Shown here in pieces: positions 16,344-27,400 of a DNA stretch of 64,000 bases (position 1 is its first letter; every line of letters begins with the position of its first letter). Both the position numbers and the translations under genes were made by a program. Under the pieces are notes generated by a model. That model saw only the letters and a program-made list of their open reading frames with translations, was not told the DNA's origin and searched no databases. The stretch lies in assembly GCA_019187225.1 (NCBI GenBank), contig JABAQQ010000039.1, positions 1-64,000 of the forward strand. The letters are read 5' to 3'. The DNA is from Saprospiraceae bacterium (lineage in GTDB: Bacteria; Bacteroidota; Bacteroidia; Chitinophagales; Saprospiraceae).

Positions 16344-16762
16344 TGAAAATCGTGCTCGACACCAACTGCCTTCTGCAAATTGTGCCGCGTTCGGCCAAAC
16401 ATAGATGGCTGTTTGATTTGATAAAACGCGGCGATATTGTGTTGGCCATCACGACTGAAATTCTGGCTGAATACGAAGAGCAACTGGCTGATTTTTATGC
16501 ACCTATAGTCGCTGACGGCGTATTGCAAATCCTTGATACACTGGAAAATGTTCAACCTTTTCGGGTTTATTTCAAATGGAATTTGATTGTAGTTGACCCG
16601 GACGATAACAAATTCTCAGACTGCGCCGTCGCCGCCGGAGCGGATTATTTAGTCACTTACGACCGGCATTTTCGTATTCTTGCCGACATCGCATTTCCAA
16701 AAATCGTTTGCGTGACATTGGAAGAATTGAGAGAGATTGTCGAATCAAAAATAAGATTATAA
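16343..16762 (+). CDS. PIN-domain toxin (PIN_3/COG1569-like), intact
   Basis: A 139-residue PIN ribonuclease that would cleave RNA when not bound by its antitoxin. The acidic active-site set is complete: Asp6 in MKIVLDTNCLL, Glu39 or Glu43 in AITTEILAEYEEQ, Asp93 in DDNKFSDCAVAAGADY, and Asp107 in LVTYDRHF. It overlaps the antitoxin stop by one base. It belongs to the same broad family as the broken toxin at 12070-12483. It is enclosed by the two copies of the polA 3' end, so it appears to have arrived with the inserted segment. Confidence 0.85.
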   Translation: MKIVLDTNCLLQIVPRSAKHRWLFDLIKRGDIVLAITTEILAEYEEQLADFYAPIVADGVLQILDTLENVQPFRVYFKWNLIVVDPDDNKFSDCAVAAGADYLVTYDRHFRILADIAFPKIVCVTLEELREIVESKIRL

Positions 16763-16772
16763 ATCATTTTCT

Positions 16773-16819
16773 GATTCTGGTGGAAATGGGGAAGGGGGAG
16801 AATTGGCTGGAGGCGCATT
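16773..16819 (+). repeat. Direct repeat of the polA 3' end, right copy
   Basis: 47 bases that differ from 15670-15716 at two positions and still read ILVEMGKGENWLEAH followed by TGA. It has no upstream polA sequence and is probably the displaced original end of the gene, or an attachment-site remnant. Confidence 0.9.
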
Positions 16820-16860
16820 GAATTGAAACCCTTTCCTCTCTCCCGTTGTTTACCCGCCCT

Positions 16861-18090
16861 ATGAACACAAAAGAACGCCTTCTCCTTTTCATCCTCGCGG
16901 CGGTCAACTTTACCCACATCATGGACTTCATGATCATGATGCCGCTGGGGCCGCAGTTGATGAACCTCCTGAATATCAATCCCCAACAGTTCGGTCTGGC
17001 CGTTTCGGCGTATGCGATCACGGCAGGCGCATCGAGTTTTGTCTCCGCCTTTTTTGTGGATCGCTTCGACCGGAAAAAAGTGCTGCTGTTCGCTTATATT
17101 GGCTTTACCGTGGGCACATTTTCCTGCGCTTTGGCGCCGAATTATGAATTGTTGGTAGCGGCGCGGGTGCTGGCGGGTTTGTTCGGCGGTATGATCGGCG
17201 CGCAGGTGCTCGCGATCGTGGCCGATACATTTGGGTATGAGCGCCGGGCACGGGCGATGGGCATTTTAATGACCTCTTTTTCGCTGGCTTCGGTGGCAGG
17301 TGTGCCGGCGGGTTTGTGGCTGGCAGCGAAATTCAGTTGGCACATTCCTTTCGTGGCGATTGGCGCGTTAGGGGTGATCGTGGCGATACTGATCGCATTG
17401 TTTGTGCCGCCGGTGAATGCGCACCTCGATGAGAGCCAACCTGCGGGAAACCCGCTCCGCGTACTCACCGATATTTTTCAAACGCCCAACCAGATGAAGG
17501 CGCTCAGCCTCTCCACCGTGCTGATGTTGGGGCATTTTTCCATCATTCCTTTCATCGCGCCATCGCTGGTGGGCAATATCGGCTATGATGAGCACAACAT
17601 TTTCCTGATATACCTTGTCGGCGGGGCACTGACGATGTTCACTGCGCCTTTGGTAGGTAAAGTTGCCGACCGGCGCGGCAAATACCCTGTATTTGTGACG
17701 TTTGCGCTCTTGTCGCTTATTCCCGTATGGCTCATCACCAACCTGTGGCCGATGCCCTTGTGGGGTGTATTGCTCATTTCCGGCTTGTTTTTTATTTTCG
17801 TCAATGGCCGTATGATCCCGATGCAAGCCATCGTATCGGGGGTGGTGACGCCACAGCAGCGCGGTGGTTTTATGAGCATCAACTCTTCCGTACAGCAGTT
17901 GGCGACGGGGCTGGCAGCCATGATCGGCGGCGCCATAGTGCACAAAACGGCGGATGGTCACATCGAGCACTATGCCGAAGTGGGTTATATTTCCATTTTG
18001 CTGATTGCAGCAAGCATTTGGCTGGCAGGGAGAGTAAAGCCGATAGAAGACGCGAACGTGGTACAGCAGGCAACACCTGCCACTACCTGA
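16861..18090 (+). CDS. MFS transporter (drug/arabinose-efflux-like)
   Basis: A 409-residue inner-membrane protein with about 12 hydrophobic segments, the usual major facilitator layout. Between TM2 and TM3 is SAFFVDRFDRKKVLLF, the MFS motif A equivalent, and RVLAGLFGGMIGAQVLAIVA is the drug-efflux-like TM4-5 stretch. The start MNTKERLLLFILAAVNFTHI is ATG 16861; an earlier TTG adds nothing. It probably exports a small molecule by proton antiport; the substrate cannot be told. It begins 41 bases after the right polA-end repeat and ends beside the palindrome at 18116-18264. Confidence 0.85.
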   Translation: MNTKERLLLFILAAVNFTHIMDFMIMMPLGPQLMNLLNINPQQFGLAVSAYAITAGASSFVSAFFVDRFDRKKVLLFAYIGFTVGTFSCALAPNYELLVAARVLAGLFGGMIGAQVLAIVADTFGYERRARAMGILMTSFSLASVAGVPAGLWLAAKFSWHIPFVAIGALGVIVAILIALFVPPVNAHLDESQPAGNPLRVLTDIFQTPNQMKALSLSTVLMLGHFSIIPFIAPSLVGNIGYDEHNIFLIYLVGGALTMFTAPLVGKVADRRGKYPVFVTFALLSLIPVWLITNLWPMPLWGVLLISGLFFIFVNGRMIPMQAIVSGVVTPQQRGGFMSINSSVQQLATGLAAMIGGAIVHKTADGHIEHYAEVGYISILLIAASIWLAGRVKPIEDANVVQQATPATT

Positions 18091-18115
18091 TGCGACCATC
18101 GGAGCGATTGTCAAT

Positions 18116-18264
18116 ATGAGTCATGCGAATCAGGCGTTAAAATGCAAATGGCTGCTGGCTATCAGGGCGTTAGATGCCACGTTTACGAAACTTTTTAAGT
18201 TTCGTAAACGTGTAAACACCTGAAAATCAAAAGCGATTTTTAACCCCTGATTCGTATGACTCAT
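18116..18264. repeat. Nested palindrome between convergent genes
   Basis: Outer arms 18116-18143 (atgagtcatgcgaatcaggc) and 18237-18264 are near complements. Inside is a perfect 15-base hairpin (acgtttacgaaactt, 18179-18193 with 18197-18211). A single outer arm recurs at 21161-21187. It may end transcription from both convergent neighbours. Confidence 0.85.
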
Positions 18265-18284
18265 GTTTATTGAATATCTGCGAA

Positions 18285-20477
18285 TTACCGCACGAACAAC
18301 AATTCGCGGTATTTCACCAACGGCCAGTATTGATCGTCAATGATCGCTTCCAGGTCGTCCACCGCTTCGCGGATGGCTTCCATTTGCGGTTTGGCTTTGT
18401 GACACAGGATATCTGCCTCGGCGCGCACATTTTCCGATTCATGGGCTTTATCGAGCGCCTTTTGCAGTTTATCCAATCCTTCGCGGATGGCATTGGCATT
18501 TTTCACCACCCGTTTGAGCGCGTCCTTCTGGTAACCGATGGCGTCGTCCATGCCAATCTCTTTCATGGCGTCAATGTTATCGGCCAGTTCCGTCTGGTAG
18601 CGAATAACGGCGGGCATCACCATGGAATGCACGATCTCGTCGAGCGCTTTGGATTCGATGCTCAGTTTGGTGCAGTAGCCGTGCAATTGCACGGCGTGGA
18701 AAGCTTCCAGTTCGACTTTGTTCATTACACCGGACTTGCTGTAAAAGTCCTGTGCCAGTTTGCTGCCCAGCACGTCGAGCGCTTCCGGCGTAGTGGCGAA
18801 ATTGTTGAGTCCGCGCTTGGCAGCTTCCTCCCTCCACTCGTCGGAGTAGTTGTTGCCTTCAAAACAAATCGCTTTTGATTTACGGATAAGCGATTTTAAT
18901 ACCGTCAGAATGGCCTCTTCCCTGTTCACCTTTTTAGCGACCAGTTTATCTACTTCTGCCTTGAATTCAACAAGTTGCAGCCCCATCATGGCATTCATCA
19001 CCGCCATCGGACCGGCGCAGTTCTGGCTGGATCCTACGGCACGTATCTCGAACTTGTTGCCGGTAAAAGCGAAAGGTGAAGTGCGGTTGCGGTCGGTATT
19101 GTCGAGTTCGAGATTGGGCAATTTTGAGATCAGGTCGAGTGCGCGTTTCACCTCCTTGCCGTCGGCGTTTTTGCCTTTGGCGATCTGGTCGAGCAGTTTG
19201 GTCATCGCGTCGCCGATGAACACGCTGATAATGGCTGGCGGCGCCTCATTGGCGCCCAAACGGTGGTCGTTGCCGGCGTGGGCGATGCTGGCGCGCAGGA
19301 TGTCGGCGTATTTGTGCACAGAAGCGATCGTATTGACGAAGAAGGTCAGGAAGCGCAGGTTCGTGCCCGGGTTCTTGCCCGGCGAAAGCAAATTGATACC
19401 CGTGTTGGTGCCCATGCTCCAGTTGTTGTGCTTGCCGGAGCCATTGATACCGGCGAAAGGTTTTTCATGCAGCAATACCCGCAGTTTATGGCGGCGCGCT
19501 ACCCGCTCCATCAGGTCCATCAACAACTGATTGTGGTCAACAGCGACGTTTATTTCCTCAAATACCGGCGCCACTTCGTATTGCGACGGGGCGACTTCAT
19601 TGTGGCGGGTGCGGACGGGGATACCGAGTTTGTGGCTCTCGGTTTCGAGGTCGCGCATGAAGGCGTATACGCGTTCGGGAATAGAGCCAAAGTAATGGTC
19701 TTCCAATTGCTGGTGTTTGGCGGCCGGGCGTCCCAGCAGGGTGCGGCCCGTCATCGCGAGGTCGGGACGTGCATTGAACAAGGCGTCGTCCACCACAAAA
19801 TATTCCTGTTCCCAACCGAGCGTGGCGGTGATCTTGTTCACGTTGGCGTCGAACATTTGCGCCACCGGCACAGCGGCTTTATCCAAAAACGATTGGGAGC
19901 GCAGCAGCGGGAGTTTAAAATCCTGTGCTTCGCCGCCGTAGGTCACAAAAATCGTGGGGATACAAAGCGTTTTGCCGTCAGCAACTTCCATGATGAAGGC
20001 CGGGCTTGACGGGTCCCATACGGTGTAACCGCGCGCCTCGAAAGTACTGCGCATGCCACCGGAGGGGAACGACGACCCGTCGGGCTCCTGCTGTACCAAG
20101 GCAGAACCGGTGAACTCTTCTATTACCCGGCCGTCGTGTGTCAGCGTAAAAAAAGAATCGTGTTTTTCGGCAGTTTTGCCGGTAAGAGGCTGGAACCAGT
20201 GGGCGAAGTGGGTACACCCCTTTTCTTCCGACCATTTTTTCATGCCATTGGCCACTTCGTCGGCCACTTCACGGGTGAGTTTCTGACCGCTTTGGATGGC
20301 AGCCTTTACACTGAGGTAAGCGGCTTCCGGGAGGTGCTTTTTCATCGCCTCGTCGTTGAAGACGTTTTCGCCGAAATACGACGCGATGTTTTCCGCCTGG
20401 CCTTCGGCAAATTCTACCGGAAATGGCTCCATGCGGTTTTCCATAGTTTGGAGAGCGTTGAAACGAGAGAGGGACAT
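18285..20477 (-). CDS. glnN: Glutamine synthetase, type III
   Basis: GSIII makes glutamine from glutamate, ammonia and ATP as a large dodecamer, and is the usual type in Bacteroidota. The 730-residue length fits GSIII rather than GSI (about 450). Visible marks are CTHFAHWFQPLTGKTAEKHD near residue 85, FPSGGMRSTFEARGYT, the MRDLETESHKLGIP segment, HEKPFAGINGSGKHNNWSMG with catalytic-loop residues, and FTGNKFEIRAVGSSQN. ATG 20477 (MSLSRFNALQTMENR) is chosen over a frame that starts at 20543 in a short gatgaat repeat. A candidate -7 box lies far upstream at 20838-20845 on this strand. Confidence 0.95.
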   Translation of the reverse strand: MSLSRFNALQTMENRMEPFPVEFAEGQAENIASYFGENVFNDEAMKKHLPEAAYLSVKAAIQSGQKLTREVADEVANGMKKWSEEKGCTHFAHWFQPLTGKTAEKHDSFFTLTHDGRVIEEFTGSALVQQEPDGSSFPSGGMRSTFEARGYTVWDPSSPAFIMEVADGKTLCIPTIFVTYGGEAQDFKLPLLRSQSFLDKAAVPVAQMFDANVNKITATLGWEQEYFVVDDALFNARPDLAMTGRTLLGRPAAKHQQLEDHYFGSIPERVYAFMRDLETESHKLGIPVRTRHNEVAPSQYEVAPVFEEINVAVDHNQLLMDLMERVARRHKLRVLLHEKPFAGINGSGKHNNWSMGTNTGINLLSPGKNPGTNLRFLTFFVNTIASVHKYADILRASIAHAGNDHRLGANEAPPAIISVFIGDAMTKLLDQIAKGKNADGKEVKRALDLISKLPNLELDNTDRNRTSPFAFTGNKFEIRAVGSSQNCAGPMAVMNAMMGLQLVEFKAEVDKLVAKKVNREEAILTVLKSLIRKSKAICFEGNNYSDEWREEAAKRGLNNFATTPEALDVLGSKLAQDFYSKSGVMNKVELEAFHAVQLHGYCTKLSIESKALDEIVHSMVMPAVIRYQTELADNIDAMKEIGMDDAIGYQKDALKRVVKNANAIREGLDKLQKALDKAHESENVRAEADILCHKAKPQMEAIREAVDDLEAIIDDQYWPLVKYRELLFVR

Positions 20478-20837
20478 ACGTTTATCGAATGATGAATGAT
20501 GAATGAAATGTGATAGCAGGTACTCAGGGCAATAAAAAGTCACGGTCGTGACATGGAATGTCAGAAGAATGGTTCCGTAATTCCTATGTCTTCCGCAATG
20601 AAGGATGATTGCAACAATACGATCAGTGCGAACCGGCTGCGGCTCAACACTGGAAATGAGAATGACCCGGCGCAGGGCGCCATTGTCGGGTATCCGTGAA
20701 ATAAAAACAAAGGCTAAAATTTGGTTGGCAGGCAGGGCGGCTTCTCCGGCTGCCGGGCGGGGCCGGCATTGTTGAATTGCTCGCGGAGAAGTATCGGATA
20801 AGCGGCATTAAAGAGTGTAAACGCGCCTTTTAAAGTG

Positions 20838-20845
20838 CAAAATTA
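20838..20845 (-). promoter_or_regulatory. Candidate -7 box TAATTTTG for glutamine synthetase
   Basis: Fits TAnnTTTG on the minus strand. It would give a leader of about 350 bases, which is long, so another promoter may exist closer to the gene. Confidence 0.3.
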
Positions 20846-21412
20846 AGCAAATTTTACAGAAAATTAAATTTTGAGTGCGATTTTGGGAAAATTAACACTA
20901 AATCAAATCGAAAGTTTGAGGCGAAAGTCAGCATCATTTGCCGACAATAATTTGGTTTAAGCAAGTTATTCTTCACAATCATACTGTTTTATATTGTTGA
21001 AATTTCTTACTCACAGTATTTAGCCAATAAGCGGCAGTGTGGTGTGTATGAAAAAGAGATAGCCGCAGATTTTGATCTCGATCTGCGTAAATCCGCGTCA
21101 TTTTTCTGCGCAAATCTGCGGGAAATGACTCTACGTCGCGTATACCGGCTGCATTGTTCCTAACCCCTGATGCGCATGACTCATGTTACCCTCGGGGTAA
21201 ACCCGCTTTCGCCAAAAAGTAAGTTCGGATGGGGAAAACCCGCCTTCGCCGGGGCTACGGCGGGTAAAAAAAAAGCCCCCCTCCAACTTTAGGAGAGAGG
21301 CCATCCCAAAAACCGATTTTAAAGTATGTGGCTTGTAAAATCGGTGTTCAGCGATTCGTCTGCAGCCGGCTCGTGGACTGCTTATTTATCTTATCCGAAG
21401 CAAAAGAGAAGA
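20846..21412. other. Intergenic region upstream of glutamine synthetase
   Basis: No gene seen. It holds an AT-rich tract (20846-21010), an imperfect repeat of cgcagatt/aatctgcg words (21062-21125), the single palindrome arm at 21161-21187, and GC-rich words (aacccgctttcgcc, aacccgccttcgcc) around 21200-21260 followed by a run of nine A. Confidence 0.5.
21161..21187. repeat. Solitary arm of the 18116-18264 palindrome
   Basis: taacccctgatgcgcatgac followed by tcatgtt matches the right outer arm at 18241-18267 with two changes. Confidence 0.7.
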
Positions 21413-21444
21413 AGAAGTGGCACTATTCAAAAAGTGCCACTTCT
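21413..21444 (-). terminator. Intrinsic terminator of the giant secreted-protein gene
   Basis: Perfect 11-base stem (agaagtggcac, 21413-21423, with 21434-21444). On the minus strand it follows the stop at 21454 by ten bases and is followed by a pyrimidine tract (cttctctttt). Confidence 0.75.
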
Positions 21445-21453
21445 CTGCTATTC

Positions 21454-24400
21454 TTACTTCGTCTGGATCATCTTCTTCGTCGCCGCGTCGGTAGCGGTTT
21501 CGAGTTTGTAGTACATCAAACCAGTGGTGTTCAGCAGCGAGCGGTCAACCGAAATGGCGTTGTAGCCTTTCGCAAACTGACCTTTCTGCGTGAACAACAT
21601 CCGGCCGCTTTCGTCGAACACCGTCAGCGTCGCTTCTGCTGCCTCGGGCAGGTGGAAGCCGATCACCGTCTTGTTCACAAACGGGTTGGGCTGGTTCTGG
21701 TACAACTCGAAGCCAACGCCCGAGATCACCTGCGTCGCGCCGTTGAAGCGGAAAGCAACATCCATGCGGTTGTTCGACAGGCTGTAGGCTTCAGCACGCG
21801 TGATGCGGCTCGATGCGCCCAGCATTTCGCTTACGCGACCTGCTTTCACTGCGCGGAACGTCACGGCGAATTCATTGCCTTCGCCGTCCACCGAAGTGGT
21901 CACAGCGTCAGCGAACACGCCGAAGTTGTCCATGCTCATGCCTGCGCCAGGCGTCACGTTCACCACTTCCAGACCCGACAGGTTCATCGTGAACTGGTAG
22001 CCCTGTACGCGCTCTGCCCCTTTGAACGTCAGCGTGAAGGTCTCGCCGGCTTTCACCTCGCGGTCTTCCACGTCGAACAACAAGGTGCCCGCAGCGCGGT
22101 CGTCGCTCGTCAGCAGCGAGTTGGCGATGGCCGTGCCATTCACGTCGCCCACTTTCACTGCCACAAAGTCGTCGGCCAACTGGTCAACCGCCGCGCCGGC
22201 CACCGATTTCGTCTCGGGGAACTGCGTCTGGAACGGATTGGCCGGGTTCGGGAACGCAAAGTCCTGATCCACAAAACGCCACGAGGTGTTGTTCGGCAAC
22301 TCGTTGTAAATGCCCAGGATCAACTTGCGGATCTCCACGATGTCGAACGTCGTGATCGAGTTGGACTTGTTGGCGTCCGCAGCGATCATTTTGTACGGGC
22401 TGCCCAGCGGCTCCAGGCCCAGGATGTGCTTGGAGATCAGCACCAGGTCGTACGTCGATACCCCGTTGAGCGGGTTGACGTCGTTCGTCGGTGTCACCGT
22501 ATAGTTGGCGTTCACGTCCACCGCGTTGGTGAACTGGTAAGCGCCCTGGTCGTCCGTCATATCGAACAGGCTGGTCACACCAGACTGCAGGTTCACGTTC
22601 GCGTCTTCCAAACCGTCGTTGTTCTCGGTCTTCAGCGCGCCCGCTACGTCGATCTTGCTGCCTTGCGTGCACACGCCGTCCGGATCCTGTACGTCGATGA
22701 ACGTCTGGCAGAACGAGGCGTTGCCCGCCAGGTCTTGCGCCCACAGTTCAACAGGCTGTTCGCCCAGTTCCGTGCAGTCGAATGTCACCGACGTGATCGG
22801 GTTGCCCAGGGCGTCTACCGGGAAGCCCGTGCCCTGGCCAGCCTTGCGGATGGCGTATTTCAGCAGGTTCGAAGGCGTGCAGTTGTCTTCGCCGTATTGC
22901 AGGAAGTCCACTGCCCACAGCGTGATCATGCCGCCAGGCATGATGTTCACACTCAGGCCGTTGAGGCACACCACCGTCGGTGCTTTGCAGTCTTTCACCA
23001 CAAACTGGTATTCGCAGTAGTTCTCGTTGCCGCAGCCGTCCGTGATCGTCCACTTGATCTTGTGCGTGCCGTAGGGCAGTTGCGGGGCGATGCCCGGAGT
23101 ACCCAGCGGGTTGGAAGGAGTGGGCAGTTGTGCAAATGTCTTCCACTGTACCGCCGCCGTGCGCGACGTGCCCGACACCGACTGGTGGTTCGCCCAGCGG
23201 TAGATGTCGTTGGGAAGCACCGGACGCCCGTCGAACACGCGCACCGTGCCGCCCGAGTAGTTCGGGTTGCCCAGGTTGTTGTAGTTCACCGTGCCGGGTG
23301 CCGGCGGGTTGTTGCTGTTGATCACCGTCTCCATCACTCCGTCGCCGTCCAGGTCTAAGAACAGCAGGTACGTGATGTTGATGTTCGCGCCCGAGCAGGC
23401 GTCCGTGGCCGTGATCGTCAGCGGTGCGTCGCCTTCGCACAGGTCGTGCGATACGCCGTCCCACCAGTACATCTGGTTCCACAGCAGCGGGTCGTTCGTC
23501 GTGTAGTCGCAGTATTCAACCGGGGAAGCCGGGCAGTTGTCTACCGTCGGATCCTGCAGGTCTACCACCTTGATGATCTGCTTGTAACGGAAGCAGTTGT
23601 TGTTTGCGATCGACGGAATCGCCGGTACCGCGTTGGGGTTGCCTTCCCAGTACTGCGCAAAGTTGTGCGAGGGCTGGCCGGGCGCCAACGGCGTGTTCGT
23701 CGGGTTCCACGGAGCAGGTGTGCCCATCGGCGATACGATCGGGCCTACCAGGTTCTGCGGCGCGTTCAGCGTCGCGTTCGGGTTCGGGTTCGGTACATCC
23801 ACACATGGCTTGTTCGGGTCGTACGTGCACCAGTTGATGATCGTCCACGTCCGCTCGATCTTGAAGCAGGCGTCGGGTACCACCGTGAAGATCTGGTCTT
23901 CGTACGATACGCCCAACAACTCGCAATCCTGGTCGCCGTTGAATACCGGCTCGCCGTAGTTGCCCGTGCCGTCGCAAGAGGTCACCACCACGTCGTTCGG
24001 GAACTTGATCCAGTAGTCCTGTTCGTACGTCACGATGATACGCTGCGTGCACTGGCTCGATTGGCCGTGGCAGTCGTACACGCGGAACGTGCGGTTGATC
24101 GTGCCTTTGTTGCACACCGTGTCAAATTGCGTGTAGCTCACCAGGTGCTGCAAACCGCACTGACCCTGGTAGTTGTACGCCGTATCCAGGCAGCAGTTGT
24201 CGTACACTGCCGGTTTGCCATAAGCCCACAGGCTCGGGTCAAACGCTTCGCACGATACCGTCACGTTGCCCGGAGATACGCACACCGGCTTGATCTTGTC
24301 CTGTACTTCCACTTCGATCATGCAGGAGTTGTGGATCGGCGTGCCGTCCGGACCGATGGCAAAGTTGCCAAACGCATCCAACTGGTACACGCGCAGGATG

Positions 24401-27400
24401 ATCATCTGCGTGGTGCCTACCTCGCAGCAGTAGAACTTGATCGAATCCTGTTCGGCCACAGCGCGCTCAAACTCGCTGGGGAAATCCGGGAATTGGTCGT
24501 CGCACGGCAAAAAGCCGTTCACAGAGTTCAGAGCGTTGATGCAATCCGAGTACGGAGCCATCCGCTGTACCGTGAATTTCACGTTGTTGCAGTTGTCGTA
24601 CGAACCCTGGTCGAACGTCGAGGCTTTCACCCACGTCACACCCGCGCCTTCGCAGTCGCCCAAAGCAGGCGGAACGTCAAGGAATCCGGCCGGGCCGTAG
24701 CAGTCGTACGGGTCGTCCACACCGATGGATACCACCGTGTATTCCGTGCAGGCTGCCACCGGCGGAACGTAGTCGCGTACCGTCAGGCGGAACGTGCAGG
24801 TGCTGGTGTTGCCGCAGTCGTCTTCAGCCTGGTAAACCACCGTGTGCGTGCCCACAGGCAGGCACGGCGTGTTGCCAAATGCAGCCAGCGTGTCGGGATT
24901 CCACAGGTTGTTGCCCGGGAACGAAGTCAGGCTGCCGCTGATCGGGAACATGCCGATCGTGTCCAAAGTGGACGGATCGATGCCGATGATCATGCCGCCG
25001 ATGTTGTTGATGCGCGAGCAGTTGTCGGATACGATCACGTCGGGCAGGTTCACAATAGCGCAGCAGGAGAACGGATCGGTGCTTACCGTCAGGTTGGCCG
25101 GGCAAGCGATCGAAGGACCTTCCTCGTCCAGTACTTTGATGACCTGGTTCACTTCAACGGCTTCGCCGGTGCACCAGTCAATAATAGACCATTTACGGAG
25201 GATCTTATAGGTACCGTCGCATACGTCGATCACCACGTCGGTGTAAGTCCAGCCGATGGTGCAGCCATCGGAAGAGCCGAACACTTCGGGATAGCCCTGC
25301 AGGCCGAGACCTTCGATGTAGTCGGGCGTCGGGTACTGACCGCCGCAGGCAAGAGCGGGCTCTTCAACGTTGTCGTAGTCGGGCGGGAACACCACATCGC
25401 CGATGGTCGGAGCGATCACATTGATCACCTGGATGCAGGTAGCGGTGTTGCCGCTGGCATCTTTGGCCGTCCATTTGCGGTTGATGATCTTCGTCAGGCC
25501 CGTAGAGCAATCCTGCGGAACTTCGGAATCAATGTAGGACAGGGTCACGTCGGAGCAGTTCTCCATCACCGGAGAACCTTCGCCGGCAAATACAACCCAG
25601 TTGGTGCCGTTCCAGGTAACCTGGTTGGACAGCAGACCGTTGGGCAGCGGTACGCAAGCCTTCAGCGTCGAGCTGTAAGTGAAGGCGATTTGCGGTTTCG
25701 GATTTTCACCCGGGAAGGCAACACCACCGAACAAGCCGTTCACCCAGTTGCCCGGGCTGTTGGAGATACGGAGTTTGCTGTCTTCCGTCGGGGTAGTGGC
25801 AATCGTAGCGACCACGCGAACACCGGTGCCGTTGCCGTTGTTGGCCACGATGTAGAAACCGGCCGTCTGGCCTGCGGGTATGTCGAAGGTAGTCGTAAAC
25901 GGAATGTCGAACAGCAGAACAGTCGGGAAGCCGGCAGTGATGTTCACGTCCACGCTGCCTACCTGAGTCCAGGCAGCTGCATTGGCGTCGAAGCCAACGT
26001 AAGTGCCCAGTTTCATGAATGCGCGGAGGTTGTAGGTACCTGCACCGGCGCCGGCAAGGGAGGCTTGCACCCGCGCTGCCTTCATCGTCAGAGGCGAGGA
26101 GCTGATGTTTTGCACATTGCCCATGTAACCAGTCCAGTAGTTGGTGAAACCAACGTTCTGGGTCAGCACCGTGTTGCTGCCGGGCACATCCGGGCATGCA
26201 TCTGCAGGTGCAGGAGTGGGATCAATGTTGCAGGGAAGAATTGCCGGCGGGCAGTCGAGCACCGGAGCCAGTTTGTCTTCCACTTTCAGGTTGCCCCAGC
26301 AAGTGTTCTCGTTGGCGTCGAGCACGCCGTCGCCGTCGAGGTCGTCGAATACGCGCACAGCGTAGGTTTTACCCACGTCTTGCGGGCCCAGAACGCCGGG
26401 TACCCACGGACCGTTGCCGTAAGGAGGCGTTTTGTCCAATTGAACGACATATTCATCATAGCAGCCGTACGGGCCGCCTTCCAGAACCTGGTCAGCATTG
26501 AGTTCTTCCGTGCAATCCTGGTCGAGCGACACATACACGAAGTCGTTGCAGATCAGCGTAGAGATCGCGTTGGGATATTCCTGCACCGTTACCGAGAAGC
26601 AGCAGGTAGCGGTGTTGCCGGCCACGTCTGTAGCCGTGAAGCAGTTCACAGTCGTGCCGATCGGGAATTCACCGCCGGAAGGTATGCCTGCGTATTGAAC
26701 GCCGAAGCCTGGCACTGCTACCTGGCCGTACAGCACGGCAGCCATGTCGTTGCCGGGGAAGCCGATCGAAGCAAACGTCACCGGGTTGGTAACCGGGAAG
26801 CCGCAAGCAGGAGCGGCAAGCCACGTTTTCACGCCACCGCCACCGCCCTGGTTACCCACCGAGAACGGAGCGCTGGCTTGTACTTCCAGCAGCACGGTAG
26901 AGCCAGCCGGAATGTTCACACTGATCGGAATGTTGATGTTGCCACCACCCAGGCCGGGGCCCAGCGTCACTGCAGCCGAAGTAGCAATGAGGGTGCGGTT
27001 GGCAGCCGATACGTTGTAAGGCTGTGCCGGGTTGTTCAGCGTGTAGAGGCGAACGATGAAGTTCGAGTTGACCGTGTACGCGCTGTTGACGCCGATACGT
27101 GCGTAGGTGGCAGTAAAGCCGCCGGCGAACGCGCCCGGAGGCAGATCCAGCACCTGGAAGTAGTGGTTCGGACTGACAAAGCAGGAAAGCGAAGAGTTCA
27201 CCAGCAGCGGCGCAGCCGTATCCAAAGCCCATGCAGCCTGGTTGACGGTGAGCGGGCAGTTGTCGGTGAAAGGCACCGAGTAGCTGTAGAAGGTCGAACA
27301 TTCGCCGGGGCCCAGGTTGAGTGTAACGCTCGGCGGGCAGGAAATAACCGGAGGCGTATTGTCTATCACCGTAATGGTGTGCGACACCTGGGCCGACACG

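Noticed and set aside
20544-21430. Possible tRNA or other structured RNA in the gap upstream of glutamine synthetase
   Set aside because: No cloverleaf, T-loop word or known riboswitch core was found by eye; only repeats and hairpins are visible.
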